From Wolfiporia cocos (taxonomy: Eukaryota > Basidiomycota > Agaricomycetes > Polyporales > Phaeolaceae): a stretch of DNA of 64,000 nucleotides. The notes under the pieces are model-generated. The model made no database searches, had not been told where the DNA came from, and was given only the letters and a program-made list of their open reading frames with translations. Shown piece by piece: positions 1 to 15,723 of the stretch. A program made the translations under genes and the position numbers. The DNA lies in the NCBI GenBank assembly GCA_029448655.1, contig JACCLO010000011.1, positions 2,604,001-2,668,000 on the forward strand, given 5' to 3'. The first letter of the stretch is position 1. Each line of letters starts with the position of its first letter.

Positions 1-614
1 AGCTCGACATCGCTTGTATGTTAGTGACGTTGCGCTCTTCAGCGATGTCGAGTCATGCAAAATTACTCTACAATGACTGCTATCGTCTCGGGTTTGGCTA
101 CCCCGCCAATTCGCCGGCTGAAAAGGACCTGGGAACAAGTCAACCAGCGCTATATGAACTCCTTGAGAATCTGTGAATCTACCATCGATACCGCGAAGAA
201 TTTCAACAACTACCGTTCAACATTGGCTAGGATAACCCCTCCATGTGTACCATTTATTGGTATGTTACCAACACGTGTCCCAATTTTTGTCACTTATTCC
301 TTCCAGGCGTTTACCTCACAACGCTCACCTTCATCAACGACGGAGCGGAAGACAAGTTAGCAGGTAACATGATCAACTTCCGCAAGCGACAGAAGGCAGC
401 GGAAGTCATACAAGATATCAAGAGATGGCAATCGATGCCATATAACTACCAAACTGTCGCCTCTGTTTTGGCGTACTTGGAGGAATGCTTCGCCAAATAT
501 GCCGACGCATTCGACTATGCAGACCAGTTCTGGAATCTCAGTCTGGAGCGGGAACCTCGAGAGAGGGAAGACGAGAAGATGGCGAGATTGCTTCAAGAGA
601 GTGGCTTCCTGTAA
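1..614 (+). CDS. RasGEF (CDC25-type) protein, 3' end only
   Basis: This is the C-terminal part of the catalytic domain of a Ras guanine-nucleotide exchange factor, which loads GTP onto Ras upstream of cAMP/PKA or MAPK signalling. Two exons are clear: about 43-259 and 307-614, joined over a 47-nt GT-AG intron with an in-frame junction. The protein shows the family order CRVMQNYSTM, RRLKRTWE, PPCVPFIG-VYLTTLTFI and INFRKRQKAAEVI, then ends about 50 residues later, as CDC25-type proteins often do. An in-frame stop at 25-27 means sequence before about 43 is intron or unresolved; the upstream exons lie outside the window. I cannot tell which RasGEF paralogue this is. Confidence 0.85.
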
Positions 615-930
615 TCCTGTTGTCGTGTGCTGCGCGACATCATCTTTCATTATCCAAGTTGGTTGCTCGTATACTGATATTTTATAACGTTATTCGTCAT
701 ACTTTACGGATATCCCTTGCTGTAGTTGTAGTGATACCTGACATGGATGCATGGATTGCTTTGGATATTCGTGTATAATCCCATTCATACCATACTTTAA
801 TACTTCTCCACGCTGGTCAACATGCGTGGGAATCTATTCGCTCTGGTGGTTTGACCATAATTGCCCCTCTTTCAGGGCGTCCATCATCATATGCAACAGT
901 AATCGGCTCGTGCAAACGACGTATGCTACG
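615..930. other. Intergenic, RasGEF to DAD1
   Basis: No coding signal or repeat was seen. The stretch should hold the RasGEF 3' UTR and the DAD1 promoter. Confidence 0.5.
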
Positions 931-1286
931 ATGGAGGATGATCCTACGTTTTTTGAACGCGAACGAGACCGCCTCACTTCAGAAATCAGCAGCGTGAGTG
1001 AGAATGTTCATTCAGTAATTCGCCTTCGTAACCGGTTGTTTAGGGTTTTGAGGAACTACTTTCTTCCAGTAATGGCCTTAATCGCAAGTTAGAGGAAGTG
1101 TTGGGCATGACGAGAGAATACGAAACTATTGCCGCGCTTTGGCAGAGGTTTCATGAACTCATGCGCGGGAAGCAGGATATTTTGGAGGAGATGTCGGAGG
1201 AGCAGCCACAGGGCATGCCTGGAACAGGTGGACACGTCCTTGCCGCGAAGGGAAGTGTAGGCCCCGGTAGCGAGCAAGATGTATGA
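931..1286 (+). CDS. DAD1: DASH/DAM1 complex subunit DAD1
   Basis: Small kinetochore protein of the DASH (Dam1) complex, which couples kinetochores to spindle microtubules in fungi. Exons 931-993 and 1044-1286 give 101 residues; the 50-nt intron (GTGAGT...TTTAG) falls after codon 21. The N-terminus carries PTFFERERDRLTSEIS, followed across the junction by GFEELLSSSNGLNRKLEEVL and EYETIAALWQRFHELM, which is the DAD1 signature order. The length fits the family. The reading frame continues through the intron, so a naive ORF call gives two unrelated peptides. The tail after about residue 75 is low-complexity and not conserved. Confidence 0.92.
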
Positions 1287-1435
1287 CGCTACATAGTATG
1301 TAAACATGCCGAGACACATTGTAATGAGATTGCCATGCACACTACAGGTATCCAAGTACAGGGAGACAGGCGGGGAATGCAGCAAAAGGAAGAAACGTAA
1401 TAAAAATCGTCAGGGGCGTCGTAGCTATCATGCTA

Positions 1436-5344
<3,909 letters not shown>

Positions 5345-5591
5345 AGCTACTCTACCACAGGGTCTGCCCGCAGCGGCGGGCTGTAAATAGTCGTGGTCGA
5401 GAGCAAGGAGAGGAATTCGGACGAGACGAGAGCCGGAGGGCAGTGATGTGTGTGTGCACTTGTTGTCGGACACAATTCAGCTAGATGTCCCATTGATAAG
5501 GGGGTTATCACCGGCGATTCCCACCTATCTGAGTATTATTCTTGGGTTTCCCGTTGCTAACTCGACCTCATGGGTCTCCCTCGCGCGCACC

Positions 5592-8013
5592 ATGCCCACC
5601 TTCTTCTCCTGCTCATCTCTCCGGGAGACTGCCGAAAACTTTGGACTTATTGTGCATGCACGCCACACATTTGTCGCTGGGCAGCCTTCGGATACCCCTT
5701 TAAAAGTAAAGGGCTGCATACCAGAGACCGTGGACGTTATTCTAGGCTCGGATCTGGTTTTCACTCTGGCTGGGACAGTGAACTCCACCACAGTCGCATG
5801 TTCTGTCCTGCAACGATCGGCAGTTGCTAAAATTGTCTTGAGCTATCTCAGGGTGGTGCGGGGTGTACTAAATCCAAGCTGAGGGATCATCTTGACGACG
5901 TCACCCAGAACGCTAGTCAGCTAGGCTTAAGTACAATTACCGAGGTCTACATTGATGAGGATGACGGACGTGCTAAATGTAGGTGAACAGATGAAGGTGT
6001 ACTGTTTACTGATGTCCCACAGTCTCCGTTACATCGTCTCGGCCGCTTCGGCATGGCACTCAGCAGGCATGCGTGTATTTGACATGTATTGACCTGGTCT
6101 TCGCATGCAAGCCTAATCTGCGAAACGAGGATCCGCGTGAGATTTTGATCCTGCGGTTTCCCTGAGCATACAAGATGACGTTTATCAAAGAGACCTTCGA
6201 AGGGGCAGACCTGTTTGCAGCCCACGCGTTCCTGCCATTGACGACTGCATTTGAACGCATTTTCGACAGATTCGTCTCAGCACAATTGGTCCGGTATGTT
6301 CGACGCAAAATTCACATGTAGAAGTCTCTGGAGAACTTAACGTCGTTCGCTTTAGGAGATACCCTTTGATATTTGGCCCGTGGCGCCAAGTGAGTTTTTC
6401 CAAGTCTGTTCTGGCTGGCTCAGCCAAATGGCCGGACATATGCGCAGAGATTGGACTCCGAAGCAGTGTTGTTCCCATCTCTCACTCGCTCCATTGAAGA
6501 AATCGCTGGCCGTTCCACGGACGATGGTTTCCATCGTAAATTCCGTCAGCTAGTCAAGGTAAACTTCCCACGCGAGACACCGTACGAGACACTGAGCGAG
6601 TGTCTCACCTTCCGTGTAGACACTGAAGCGACGGCACTCCGGGATCTCGTCCAAGTCACACAATACCTTGCGCAAACTGCTTGGTGAATATGCCGGAGAC
6701 CTTAGTGTTCACTCCGCGGTGGAATCGGACAACAGTATACTATGCCGCTCCTTAGAGCATTTGTTCAAGAAAGAGGTCAGGCCGGCCTTATTCAAGGTAC
6801 GTCCATTGTTTCATTGAAACGGTCGTGGTGCAAAATGTCATATCACCCACAAGGGCTCGAGAGTTGCATATACGCATGAATATGCCCAAGACGACGAGGA
6901 ACGTTTGTTCAACTTGTCACATGATAGCTCTTCTTGTGCTTTATCTGGCTCTGCTGGACTGCAATGTTTCCAAGATGACGCAGAACTCTGTACTGAAGCG
7001 AATTGGACCGAAGCTGACTGGACCGACACTGACGATGGCTCTGAGCTTGCTCTGTACGATGCAGATGCCCCTCTGGGGACACAACAGGAAGGACAACGGA
7101 CATGGGATGACCTTGACGATTTTTCGGTTTCAGATCAAGGAGGAGACATGCTTTGGATGGAACAACCTGAATGCTCGCCACTTGACGACTCGGAGTATAT
7201 GCCTTGCTATGACGTATCGCAGAGCAGCTCGGGCTCTGACGATACAACCTACGTATGTCATTGCGCGATTGCGATTCGCAGCTCTACTTCAGGTTGCTCA
7301 TTTATTCGCAGAGCATACAAACTATCCAAGAGGAGCTCGCTCTCTCACAGCCTGCTATCTCGTCCGATGCAGATACTCCTGATCATAACCTGCTGGTTGA
7401 CACAAACACTCAAAATGCTGCTTATGTAGACTTGCTACGCCACACAGCTGAATCTCAGTGTTCTGGAATCCAGCGTAATGCTGCATCTCTGGGACCCTTT
7501 CTACCTGTCGAGCTGGATGAGCTGGACGACGTATTCTCAGATCCGGACCGTGTTCTGTACGTCGGTGCCTCGATCCACTGTCCCATCCCCGTTCGTCCCG
7601 TGGCTCCGGTGCTAGGCCTCAACAGTGCTCTGGACGATCCTCTGAATGTTTTTCTTGCGCCAAAACGTCCGTTCCCGGCCTTTCAGGACGCAATCCACGA
7701 TAACGCAGGTTCCGGCTCTGGCCTACAATCCGAACCCGAGCTACGTTTACATGACCGCATAACGGCAGCCTCCGCCTTGGGCCTCCGTCCGCAGTCGCCG
7801 TTCACGTTCTCCGATGCTCCTGAGCCCGATCACACTGGGCATCACCGCTTTCCTGACTGTGATTCCATATCTACACATGGAGAAAACGAGGCTGCCTTCG
7901 GGCCTAGATCTCGGGCGTGGAGGAGCATCGCGGAGCTTGAGTTTGACGCTCGGCAGGAGCTTGAGTTTGCAGGTGATGTGGAGAGGGATTTCGACATGCT
8001 CTGTGTAGACTAG
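5592..8013 (+). CDS. Unrecognised multi-exon gene, about 660 residues
   Basis: I do not recognise this protein. An in-frame model is 5592-5834, 5879-5978, 6023-6096, 6175-6293, 6356-6389, 6424-6558, 6620-6796, 6854-7252 and 7312-8013, giving 660 residues. The last four exons are well supported by splice sites and open frame; the first three and the start codon are less sure, since an in-frame ATG also exists at 5448. The N-terminal half looks globular (for example ADLFAAHAFLPLTTAFERIF and RRYPLIFGPWRQ). The C-terminal half, from 6854, is acidic, rich in Asp, Ser and Thr and probably disordered. No signal peptide or membrane segment stands out. It diverges from PKC1 over a gap of about 250 bp, so the two may share a promoter region. 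Confidence 0.6.
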
Positions 8014-8374
8014 GATTTACATTCCCTGTCCATTCCACCCATCGCAAAGACAAATGCATCGCGGTTCCGTATTGGCAAATGCGCCACCGAGTGTGCCCAG
8101 TGCAGCATCATCTGAGTGTGAGCGTGACACGGGCCGCTGCTGCAGGCTGTCAGCCGCGCACTGCTTACATCATGAGCCGTGCCCTCGTTTTCAGTTCCGC
8201 TCGACTCCGCTTGTGGCCAGAGATGGCTGCGACGATTGGATTCCTCTTACACGACATCCATCATCTGCACGCCCGCTATCGCCCCAGCACCTGTATCTCA
8301 CCCCTCAAGCACCCGCTCGATAGAGCCTTGCGCTCTTCCATCTTCGCCCTTTCTTGTGACTTCAATTCAGCGCT
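8014..8374. other. Intergenic / endosulfine 5' leader
   Basis: Short open frames exist, but none has a family motif or sensible splice structure. It probably holds the promoter and leader of the endosulfine gene. Confidence 0.45.
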
Positions 8375-9016
8375 ATGTTGCCGGCTCAGCGGAACAAGGT
8401 TGATATCAGCGTGAGTATCGTGTGCGTTGGACAGTCAATCTGCACGGATCTTGCGTTGTGCTGTATCTCTGAGCGACGTGGACTGACTATTCGCTTTAGA
8501 AACTTACAGAGGAGGAGCAGAAGCTCTTCCGTCTGTACGGTAAGCTCCCCACGCACAAGAATGTCTTAATGAAGATGCAGAAGGTGCGTTGGCCTCGATC
8601 TATCCCATCTGCACCCATCTAAACAACCTGCTGCATGTAGGACCGCAAGTACTTTGACTCCGGTGACTATGCCCTCTCGAAGGCGGGCGTCGCGCCGCAG
8701 AACGCGGTCGGGACCGCTATTCCCAATCCCGAGAAGTAAGCGGTGACGTCCCCTCTCCCTGGCATGATTTTGAATGAGATCTCAGTCTGTCTGCAGCATT
8801 CCGCATGCGACGACCCCTCAAGGCAACCACCAGTCCCTTTCTATCTCGCCCACAAACTCTAGTGTGAACCCAAGCATGAGCCCGGTCAGGGAGAGCCCCC
8901 TCGCCGAACCGGGGACCGCAGCGACCATTCCGGATCCAGAGTCGACAGAACACGCAGACTCTGACTTTGCGTCAGAGCCCGTGGAGAAGGAGGAGCATGT
9001 GGAGACGGAGACATAA
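8375..9016 (+). CDS. IGO1: Endosulfine (Igo1/ENSA-type PP2A-B55 inhibitor)
   Basis: Small phosphoprotein which, in the known pathway, is phosphorylated by Greatwall/Rim15 and then inhibits PP2A-B55, controlling mitotic entry and quiescence. Exons 8375-8410, 8500-8583, 8641-8735 and 8797-9016 give 144 residues in frame. The hallmark FDSGDY, containing the Greatwall target serine, is present (residues about 44-49), preceded by EEQKLFRLYGKLPTHKNVL. All three introns have GT-AG ends. The C-terminal half is acidic, Ser/Pro-rich and unlikely to be folded. The length is within the family range. Confidence 0.93.
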
Positions 9017-9415
9017 GCAGAGTTTGGACCGCCAACGATGCTCGCTTAGCTCGGAATGGACGCCTGATCACTGCAGTTCGCTGGTATTGGGAGGTTGCTA
9101 GCCTGTGGACCGGATGTATTCACCAATATTGCGAGACCCTCCACTGTATGCATCATGTCCTTTCGCGTCCTGGCTCTCTGTTGTACTACTACTATACGGA
9201 TCCGTTGCGATGTGTTTCATTGCATCTATATATACAAGCAGCTCGGTTTGTTTCCGCGATGTTCTGAGCTGGACGCGCGAACGTGATGTGATGTCTGCGT
9301 GACCCGACGCGTGACGAGACGCGTACGAAAGAGAACGCGTCGCGCTTTTGGCGGCTGACTTTGTCACGCAATTCGGCCTCACCGTTCTCTCTAAGTCTCG
9401 GTTCGTGCTACAGCC
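9017..9415. other. Intergenic, endosulfine to POL12
   Basis: No gene was seen. There is a GACGCGT-rich patch near 9305-9335 just upstream of POL12; ACGCGT is the MluI cell-cycle box (MBF site) that drives S-phase genes in yeasts. That role here is inference only. Confidence 0.4.
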
Positions 9416-11672
9416 ATGGCTACCGTTAACGAGGAAAAGCTGCGCGAGGAAGTACAAGAAAAGTTTGGAGAGACTCTCGAAGACAGGCTGGTCGCGGAAT
9501 GTTCGTGAGATATCCACCCTAGTAGTCTACTTGGACCTAACAAAACGAAGGCGTACACGTCTGCCAGATTTTTAACCTGACCGGAGAAGAGCTCTTTTGG
9601 AAGTGGGAGGCCATGAGCTTTGGGACGTCTGGCCCCAAGCAGTTCACTGCAGACGTGCTGCCCGCGCTCAAGGCCAAATGCCAAAGCGACCTCGCAAGAG
9701 CCAGCACAAAGCGACAGCAGGCGTTCGCAAACCTGAACAGACACATTCCGCTCAAAACCGGTACTGGAATCGGGAGGCCCGGTCTGCAGACACCGGGTAG
9801 GACGCCTGTTAAGCCGCCTCCGCGACGGCAGGATGGGTTCGGTGTGGCGCAGGCGGAGGAAACCAGGGTGCCTGTTGCGGGTCCTAGCCGGGTTAAGTTC
9901 GAGGGGCCGAGTACAAATGCAGAGGCGCGGAATGGAAGAGCCTGTGAGTGTACCTCCGTCCGCTTAGGTTGCGTGGCTTACCGTATAGTAGATCGGTACA
10001 TGTACGAGAAGGTGTATGACCGGAGTACTGGTAGGATTCTACAGCTTGGACCATCCACAATTGAACATCAATTTTTACGCGTGCTTCAGCCCTTGACAAG
10101 AGAATAGATGACCTCGGAGAACTCGTCAGGGAACATTATCAAATCGAGGACCTCGGCGACCCGTCTGCGGCCACAGAAGTGCGTGCTCTGCCTGTTTATC
10201 TCAATTTCGTGTGAGTTCTTATCTTTGCTCTAGGATGAGATCGTCGTCGTCGGTCGAATAACGCACGACTCCGAAACCTCTGCGGGCTCAAAGCTGAACG
10301 AAGCATCGCTCACGCTAGAGACAAGCCGTCAACTGGGCTCTGGCGCCCGAGTACCCCTACGCTTCGACCCGCAAGTCAAACTCCGGCAGGGAAAGCAGCA
10401 TGTCGGGGGCATCGGCCTATTCTCCGGCGCCATCGTCGCGTTGAAGGGCAAAAATGGCGGTGGGGGCTGGTTCCTCGTTACCGAAGTTCTGGCGGTGGGT
10501 ACCCGGTGCCGGTATGTAAGCCCGTGTTAACAACGTTTGATTCAGTTGCCTCCGTTGAAGGCAGGAGTAAGAGATTGCGTGAAGAGCGAAAACCCGGAGT
10601 CTTCCTTGTTCTCGATGCACGTTGCCTGTGGGCCATTCACGCCCGACGCGGATCTACAGTATGCACCGTGGAAGAAGCTGGTAGCTAAGATCACAGAGGA
10701 CAAACCTGCGGTGGTGCTCCTCGTAAGTTTTTATTAGTCTTTCCAGCTCGCACCCTAATGTCCATACTCTCATGGCGCGTGCAGATTGGCCCGTTTATCG
10801 ATGCCTCGCATCCAGCAGTGCAGAACGGGGAAGTAGACGCGACCCCCGCTGAAATGTTTCGGGAACTCTTCCTCGAGAACATGCGCGACTTCCTGAGTTC
10901 ATCGCCCTCTAGCATTGTGTTAATCGTGCCAAGTGTTCGAGATATCATCAGCGACCACGCTGTCTTCCCTCAGAGCGAGCTATCTGCAGAGTTCTCTAAC
11001 GATCCAGTGCGTGTTAACTTCATGCCTATGTATTAGCAGTCGCCTATGGAAGCCCATTGATATTGCTATATCACATAGCGCATCTATCTCCTGCCGAATC
11101 CATGCCGTTTCACGCTGAACGGCCTTGCCTTCGGTGTCAGCAGTATCGACGTCCTCTATCATCTCCGAAAAGAAGAGCTATTCAAACGTACACAAGAGGC
11201 CGAGCCTGTCCCGCTGCAGAACGACGAGCAGGCGGGTGACGCGATGGCCAACCTTTGCCGGCACTTGCTTCAGCAGCGGAGGTGCGCTAGCCATTGACCC
11301 CGTGGATATGTAACTGACGGTATGTTGCAGTTTCTATCCGATCTTTCCAGTCCCTTTGGACTTGGCGCACGAGATCAATCTCGATGTGAGCCATTCGACG
11401 GCGCTTGATATCGGTGGCGAGGGCGATGAAGCGGAGTGTGCACCGGATGTGCTGGTGACACCGAGCAGACTGAAGCATTTTACTAAAGTAAATCTTTCGT
11501 AATCTTTCAATGAACGATTGGCTAATGGTATGCATAGATGGTGGACGCGACGCTTACTATCAACCCTTCCTTCCTTACAAAGGCAACGTATGCTACTTTA
11601 ACGTGCGCGGGTGGCGGGAGCAACATCCCCCTGAAGGACAGGGTGAAGGCAGAAGTTTTACGATTAGAATGA
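9416..11672 (+). CDS. POL12: DNA polymerase alpha subunit B
   Basis: B subunit of the polymerase alpha-primase complex, needed to start DNA synthesis in the nucleus. Exons 9416-9500, 9551-9943, 9992-10030, 10090-10178, 10234-10494, 10546-10722, 10785-11006, 11079-11281, 11331-11487 and 11538-11672 give 586 residues with every phase closing. The N-terminal helical domain shows VCQIFNLTGEELFWKWEAMS. The OB-like core follows (VVVGRITHDSE). The inactive calcineurin-like domain has IGPFIDASHP and, near the end, NPCRFTLNGLAFGVSSIDVL and KEELF. The length matches fungal POL12. Because many introns are read through in a single frame, simple ORF calls break it into at least seven pieces. Confidence 0.95.
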
Positions 11673-12574
11673 GGACGCATATGAGGCCGAATAATCATTT
11701 CCCTTGTTCCGCTATGTATCCATCATTTCGTGCGTTGCACGATTGTAATGTTAATGTTCGCTGGTATGCTAGAACATACTAAGACCAGGATCCTCCTACT
11801 TCGGAACGCAGCAGTTCCCACCAGGGGCTGAGGGTCAAATATGGGGCGAGCTTGCTCTTTTTGGCTGTCCATGACATTTGTGCTGATGCTCAGCCTGTCG
11901 TGACTATATTCTGCTATGACAGATGCGGGTGTTATGCTGCCAAATCTTGAGACTGTAATTCCCAATGCAAGCACTGTGATTGAGTGCCTTTTCTCGTCAT
12001 CGTGGCATACCCGCCATGATGTGCAAAGCTCTCTCCGAAAAGAGAGAGATACAAATTGAAGGGGACATTGAGAGTGCGATAGTATCTTAAAAGTGTATAA
12101 ACTGAGCCCTCTCTTACTGTACATTTGTATATGAACGTTTCATCTACATGGATAAGTTCAGCGTAGTCACTTACTACCAGCACCGATTATTTGGATTGCC
12201 TGCTGATGTTTATTATAGTTTGCTCAACCGTCATAGTGTCGATGCATGTGTTGTACGGTGCTACTTGTAGTTTGTATAATGTCACAAACTGTATGATCTG
12301 TCATGACCGCAAGCAGCAATTGTTCGGCACACATTAAGTCGACATGTTTCGTATGCCCCTTATTATTAGCGTCTGTCACCTCAATCTCGCTGCGACAATG
12401 CACACAGACGCTATCTTGAGCTTGTAGTGACAGTGTATAATCAAGGGATATACCATTTCGAGCGACGAGCCAACGATCGGGATCATTTGATCGGTGACGA
12501 AATGACGCGCGGAACGGCGCAGCAGCCACCAAGCACGCTCAAGGACCTCAGCAATTCTGCTTCATATCTCCAAC
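11673..12574. other. Intergenic, 0.9 kb
   Basis: No supported gene. Overlapping small open frames on the minus strand (about 11.7-12.5 kb) lack family motifs, and I treat them as chance. It should hold the POL12 terminator and the CWF19 promoter. Confidence 0.45.
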
Positions 12575-15462
12575 ATGGGACGCGACGAAGCTAAACACGC
12601 GTCTCAGCACAAGCATAAGCACGACAAGACGGACAAGGAGCACAAACATAAGCGGAAGCACAAGTCGGACAAGGAACGCAGCAACAGCAGCAAGCGTGCG
12701 CGAAAGGACGACGGCGATCGTCTGCACATTGTTGACGATGATGTGAACGACGAAGACATGTGGATGGAAAAGAACATTGATATGGATGGAGATGAGGTAT
12801 GTCGTGCGCTACACTAGTGCTGAACGTCTATGACAATTGGTAAAGCCTTTGGCGACAACGATCCCGACTGCTGAGAGCCTCAAGTTAACCTCGCGCGCCG
12901 AAGCCGAGCCCACGGATCCTCCTCTACCCCAATCACGGCCTACGGAAGCCGCCTTGAAGAGAGATGAGTGGATGCTGATGCCGCCCTCAGCTCCGACGGT
13001 GCCGGAGGTCACCCGCTCGCGCTTGCAAGCACCAATTGGGGACGAGTTGCTGACTGAAGACTACGGAGAGCCATCGCAGAACGCACGCACTACTAGCGGC
13101 ACTGTTGACTTCTTCTCCAGTCTCGGCACAGACGTCAGGAAGAAGAAGCCCAAACCTGAACGGCCAGATCCAGATAAAGTGCGCACACTCACCGATGCCA
13201 TTATCTGATATCACTCATGGACGTCACAGCCGCACATAAGCCACAGGGAGCTCAACACAGCCCTGAGAGAAGGCAAGAGCATCGACGACGTCCCCGCGCC
13301 CACGCCCAAGGCAACTGTCCCAGGCGGGCCCGGTTCGCAGTGGCGCATGATGAAGCTGCGCCGCGTGTACGAGCAGGCGGAGGAGGAGCGCCTGCCCGTC
13401 GAAGACGTCGCGCTCGAGCGGTTCGAGTCTCTCGACGCGTTTCGAGAGGCGCAGGAAGAGCGGCGCATCCTCGATGAGCGCGAGGGGCGGCGCGCGAGCC
13501 GCGGTGGATCCGACCGCAAGGACAAGGGGAAGGCGCGCGAGCGGGAGGGCGAGACACGGTACATGTTCACGGACTTCGGCGGGAGCGCGATGTCTTCTCG
13601 CAGCGAGTCGTACCGTCGCCCGGATCTCGGTGGGAGCGGGAGCGGCGGGGGTGGCGGGACGCCAGCAACGCCGGCGCCCGAGCCGCGCCGCAAGTTCGAC
13701 TCGGTGCATCTCCCGTCTCAGGGCGGCACGCCGGGCGCGTACACACCGATTCCGTCCGTGATGACCCCGTCCGCGTCGCTCGTGAGCATGAACACGAAGC
13801 GCGCGCTGAGTCCGTCCTCGCTGAACCGGCTGCAGGCGAAGGTACTGCGGGCGAAGCTGATGGGCGCTCCGGATGCAGAGAAACTGGAGAGGGAGTACGA
13901 GGAGGAGGTGCGGCGGGCGAGCGGGGGTGGGGAGGACGGGGAGCGGGTGCAGACACGGGTGGAGGTACTACCGACGTTAGATGCGCGCGGGCGGCTGTAC
14001 GATGTCGGGCAGGGGAAGGACGACACACCCCCGCAGCCAGGGAATCGCAAGAAGAAGGAACATGTGAGTGTTGCTGTCGAGTGCGATTAGTCTGTGTCTA
14101 ATAAACTGATGCACAAAATTGCAGTTCGAGACGCATGATCGTAAGACGGGCGAGATCGTTCGCTACAATGCGGATGACGACAAGATCACACTGGGGGACA
14201 TGCTCCGTCAGGAGCGTATGGGCGCGGGTCCAGCAGATCAGAAGAATCTCGACGCAGAGTTCGCCCGACAAATTATGTCAGATGGCAAGTTCGAGGTGCG
14301 TAAATGGCCCGTTGGAGATCTAGCGAACTTTGCTCAATTTGTTCTCATTGACAGAATGATTTGGATTATATGGACGACAACGCCGAGCGATTAGGCAGGA
14401 AAAAGATGCGATCTGACGCGATGAAGCGACAGTTTGCCATAAACGGTGGGTATTGGCTCGGGTTCGTTCAATGAAAGTAGATATCTCACTTTTTACGCAG
14501 ACTATAAACGGACGCAGAAAGTCCTTGCCACATGTCCGTTCTGCTATGGTGAAGACGACTCGCTACCGAAGGCACCAATTATTGCGATGGGCACCCGTGC
14601 ATACCTATCGTGTACTCTCACTGAGGAGCTGGTCAAGGGCCATTGTCTGATCGTCCCCATACAGCATCACTTGACTATGCTGGAGGGCGATGACGACGTA
14701 TGGGATGAAGTCCGAGTACGCACCTCTTAGTCACACGTATTTTGAAAGTAACAGTAACACTGATAACCATATTCAGAACTTCATGAAATGCTTGATGCGC
14801 ATGTTCGCCGAGGAAGACAAGGGCGTCATCTTCTACGAGACAGTCATTAATCTGAAGTGGCAAAAACATACTTACATCGAGTGTGTTCCGCTACCGTGGG
14901 CGCAGTTCGAAGACCTTCCGGGCTACTTCAAGGTATATTCTCAGACTATCATAGTCATGCAAAGGCCATCCTGACTAGTAACGTCTGCTAGGAATCCATC
15001 CTCATGTCGGAGACCGAATGGTCACAACACAAGAAGCTGATCGATTTTTCGGCGCGACCAGGCGGTTTCCGCCGCGCGATGGTGCCCAACCTCCCGTACT
15101 TCATGGTGCAGTTCGACTATAAGGGTGAGAAGGGATATGGGCACGTCATTGAGGGCACGGGCGACGCCGCGGGCAACGGTGACGATCCAGAGGGCGACCT
15201 GGACGAGGGAGAGAAAGGTGGCGGCGAGTTCCCTAGGTGCGCTTGCTTGTTTAGACTGGGATTCGAATTGAACGTACGCTGATGAATTGATTATTGATGT
15301 AGGTGGTTCGCCGCTGAGATCATCGGCAACCTGATTGACCTGGAGCCCCGGCGATGGCGCCGACCAAGGCGCATTGACTTCTACCAGAACAAGCAACGCG
15401 TCACAGAGTTCAAGCAGAAGTACGACCAGTATGACTGGACCGGGATGATAGGACGATCTTGA
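12575..15462 (+). CDS. CWF19: CWF19-like pre-mRNA splicing factor
   Basis: Homologue of fission yeast Cwf19 and human CWF19L, associated with the spliceosome and lariat turnover. Exons 12575-12796, 12846-13178, 13230-14063, 14125-14295, 14355-14445, 14501-14715, 14777-14932, 14992-15236 and 15303-15462 give 808 residues. The N-terminus is a His/Lys-rich basic stretch. The middle is Ser/Gly-rich and disordered, with ISHRELNTAL near the start of exon 3. The C-terminus holds the two CwfJ-type HIT-like domains: CPFCYGED, KGHCLIVPIQHH and HTYIECVPLPW in the first, and WFAAEIIGNLIDLEPRRWRR with DQYDWTGM in the second. All junctions are in frame. Confidence 0.95.
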
Positions 15463-15723
15463 ACTGCAACTGCACGCTCGATGTAATGTGTACAATAATT
15501 CTCGCACCACACAACATATTCTTACACACGCTCTCGTCGAGGTGTCGCTGTCCCGCATATCACATCTGTGAAGAGTCGATCGTTGAAAGAACGACGTAAT
15601 TTCCAGCTGAAAAGTGTCAACTTGTGTTGTCGAAATCGTGACGTAAGAGACTGCCAATACCGTAAGGAGCGATGTGGCTACGCGGCGTTAGTGTGTCAGC
15701 TGCACAGTTTGTGAGGGTCCTTC

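Noticed and set aside
12224..12532. 102-codon minus-strand frame upstream of CWF19.
   Set aside because: No family motif and no supporting exon structure; likely chance.
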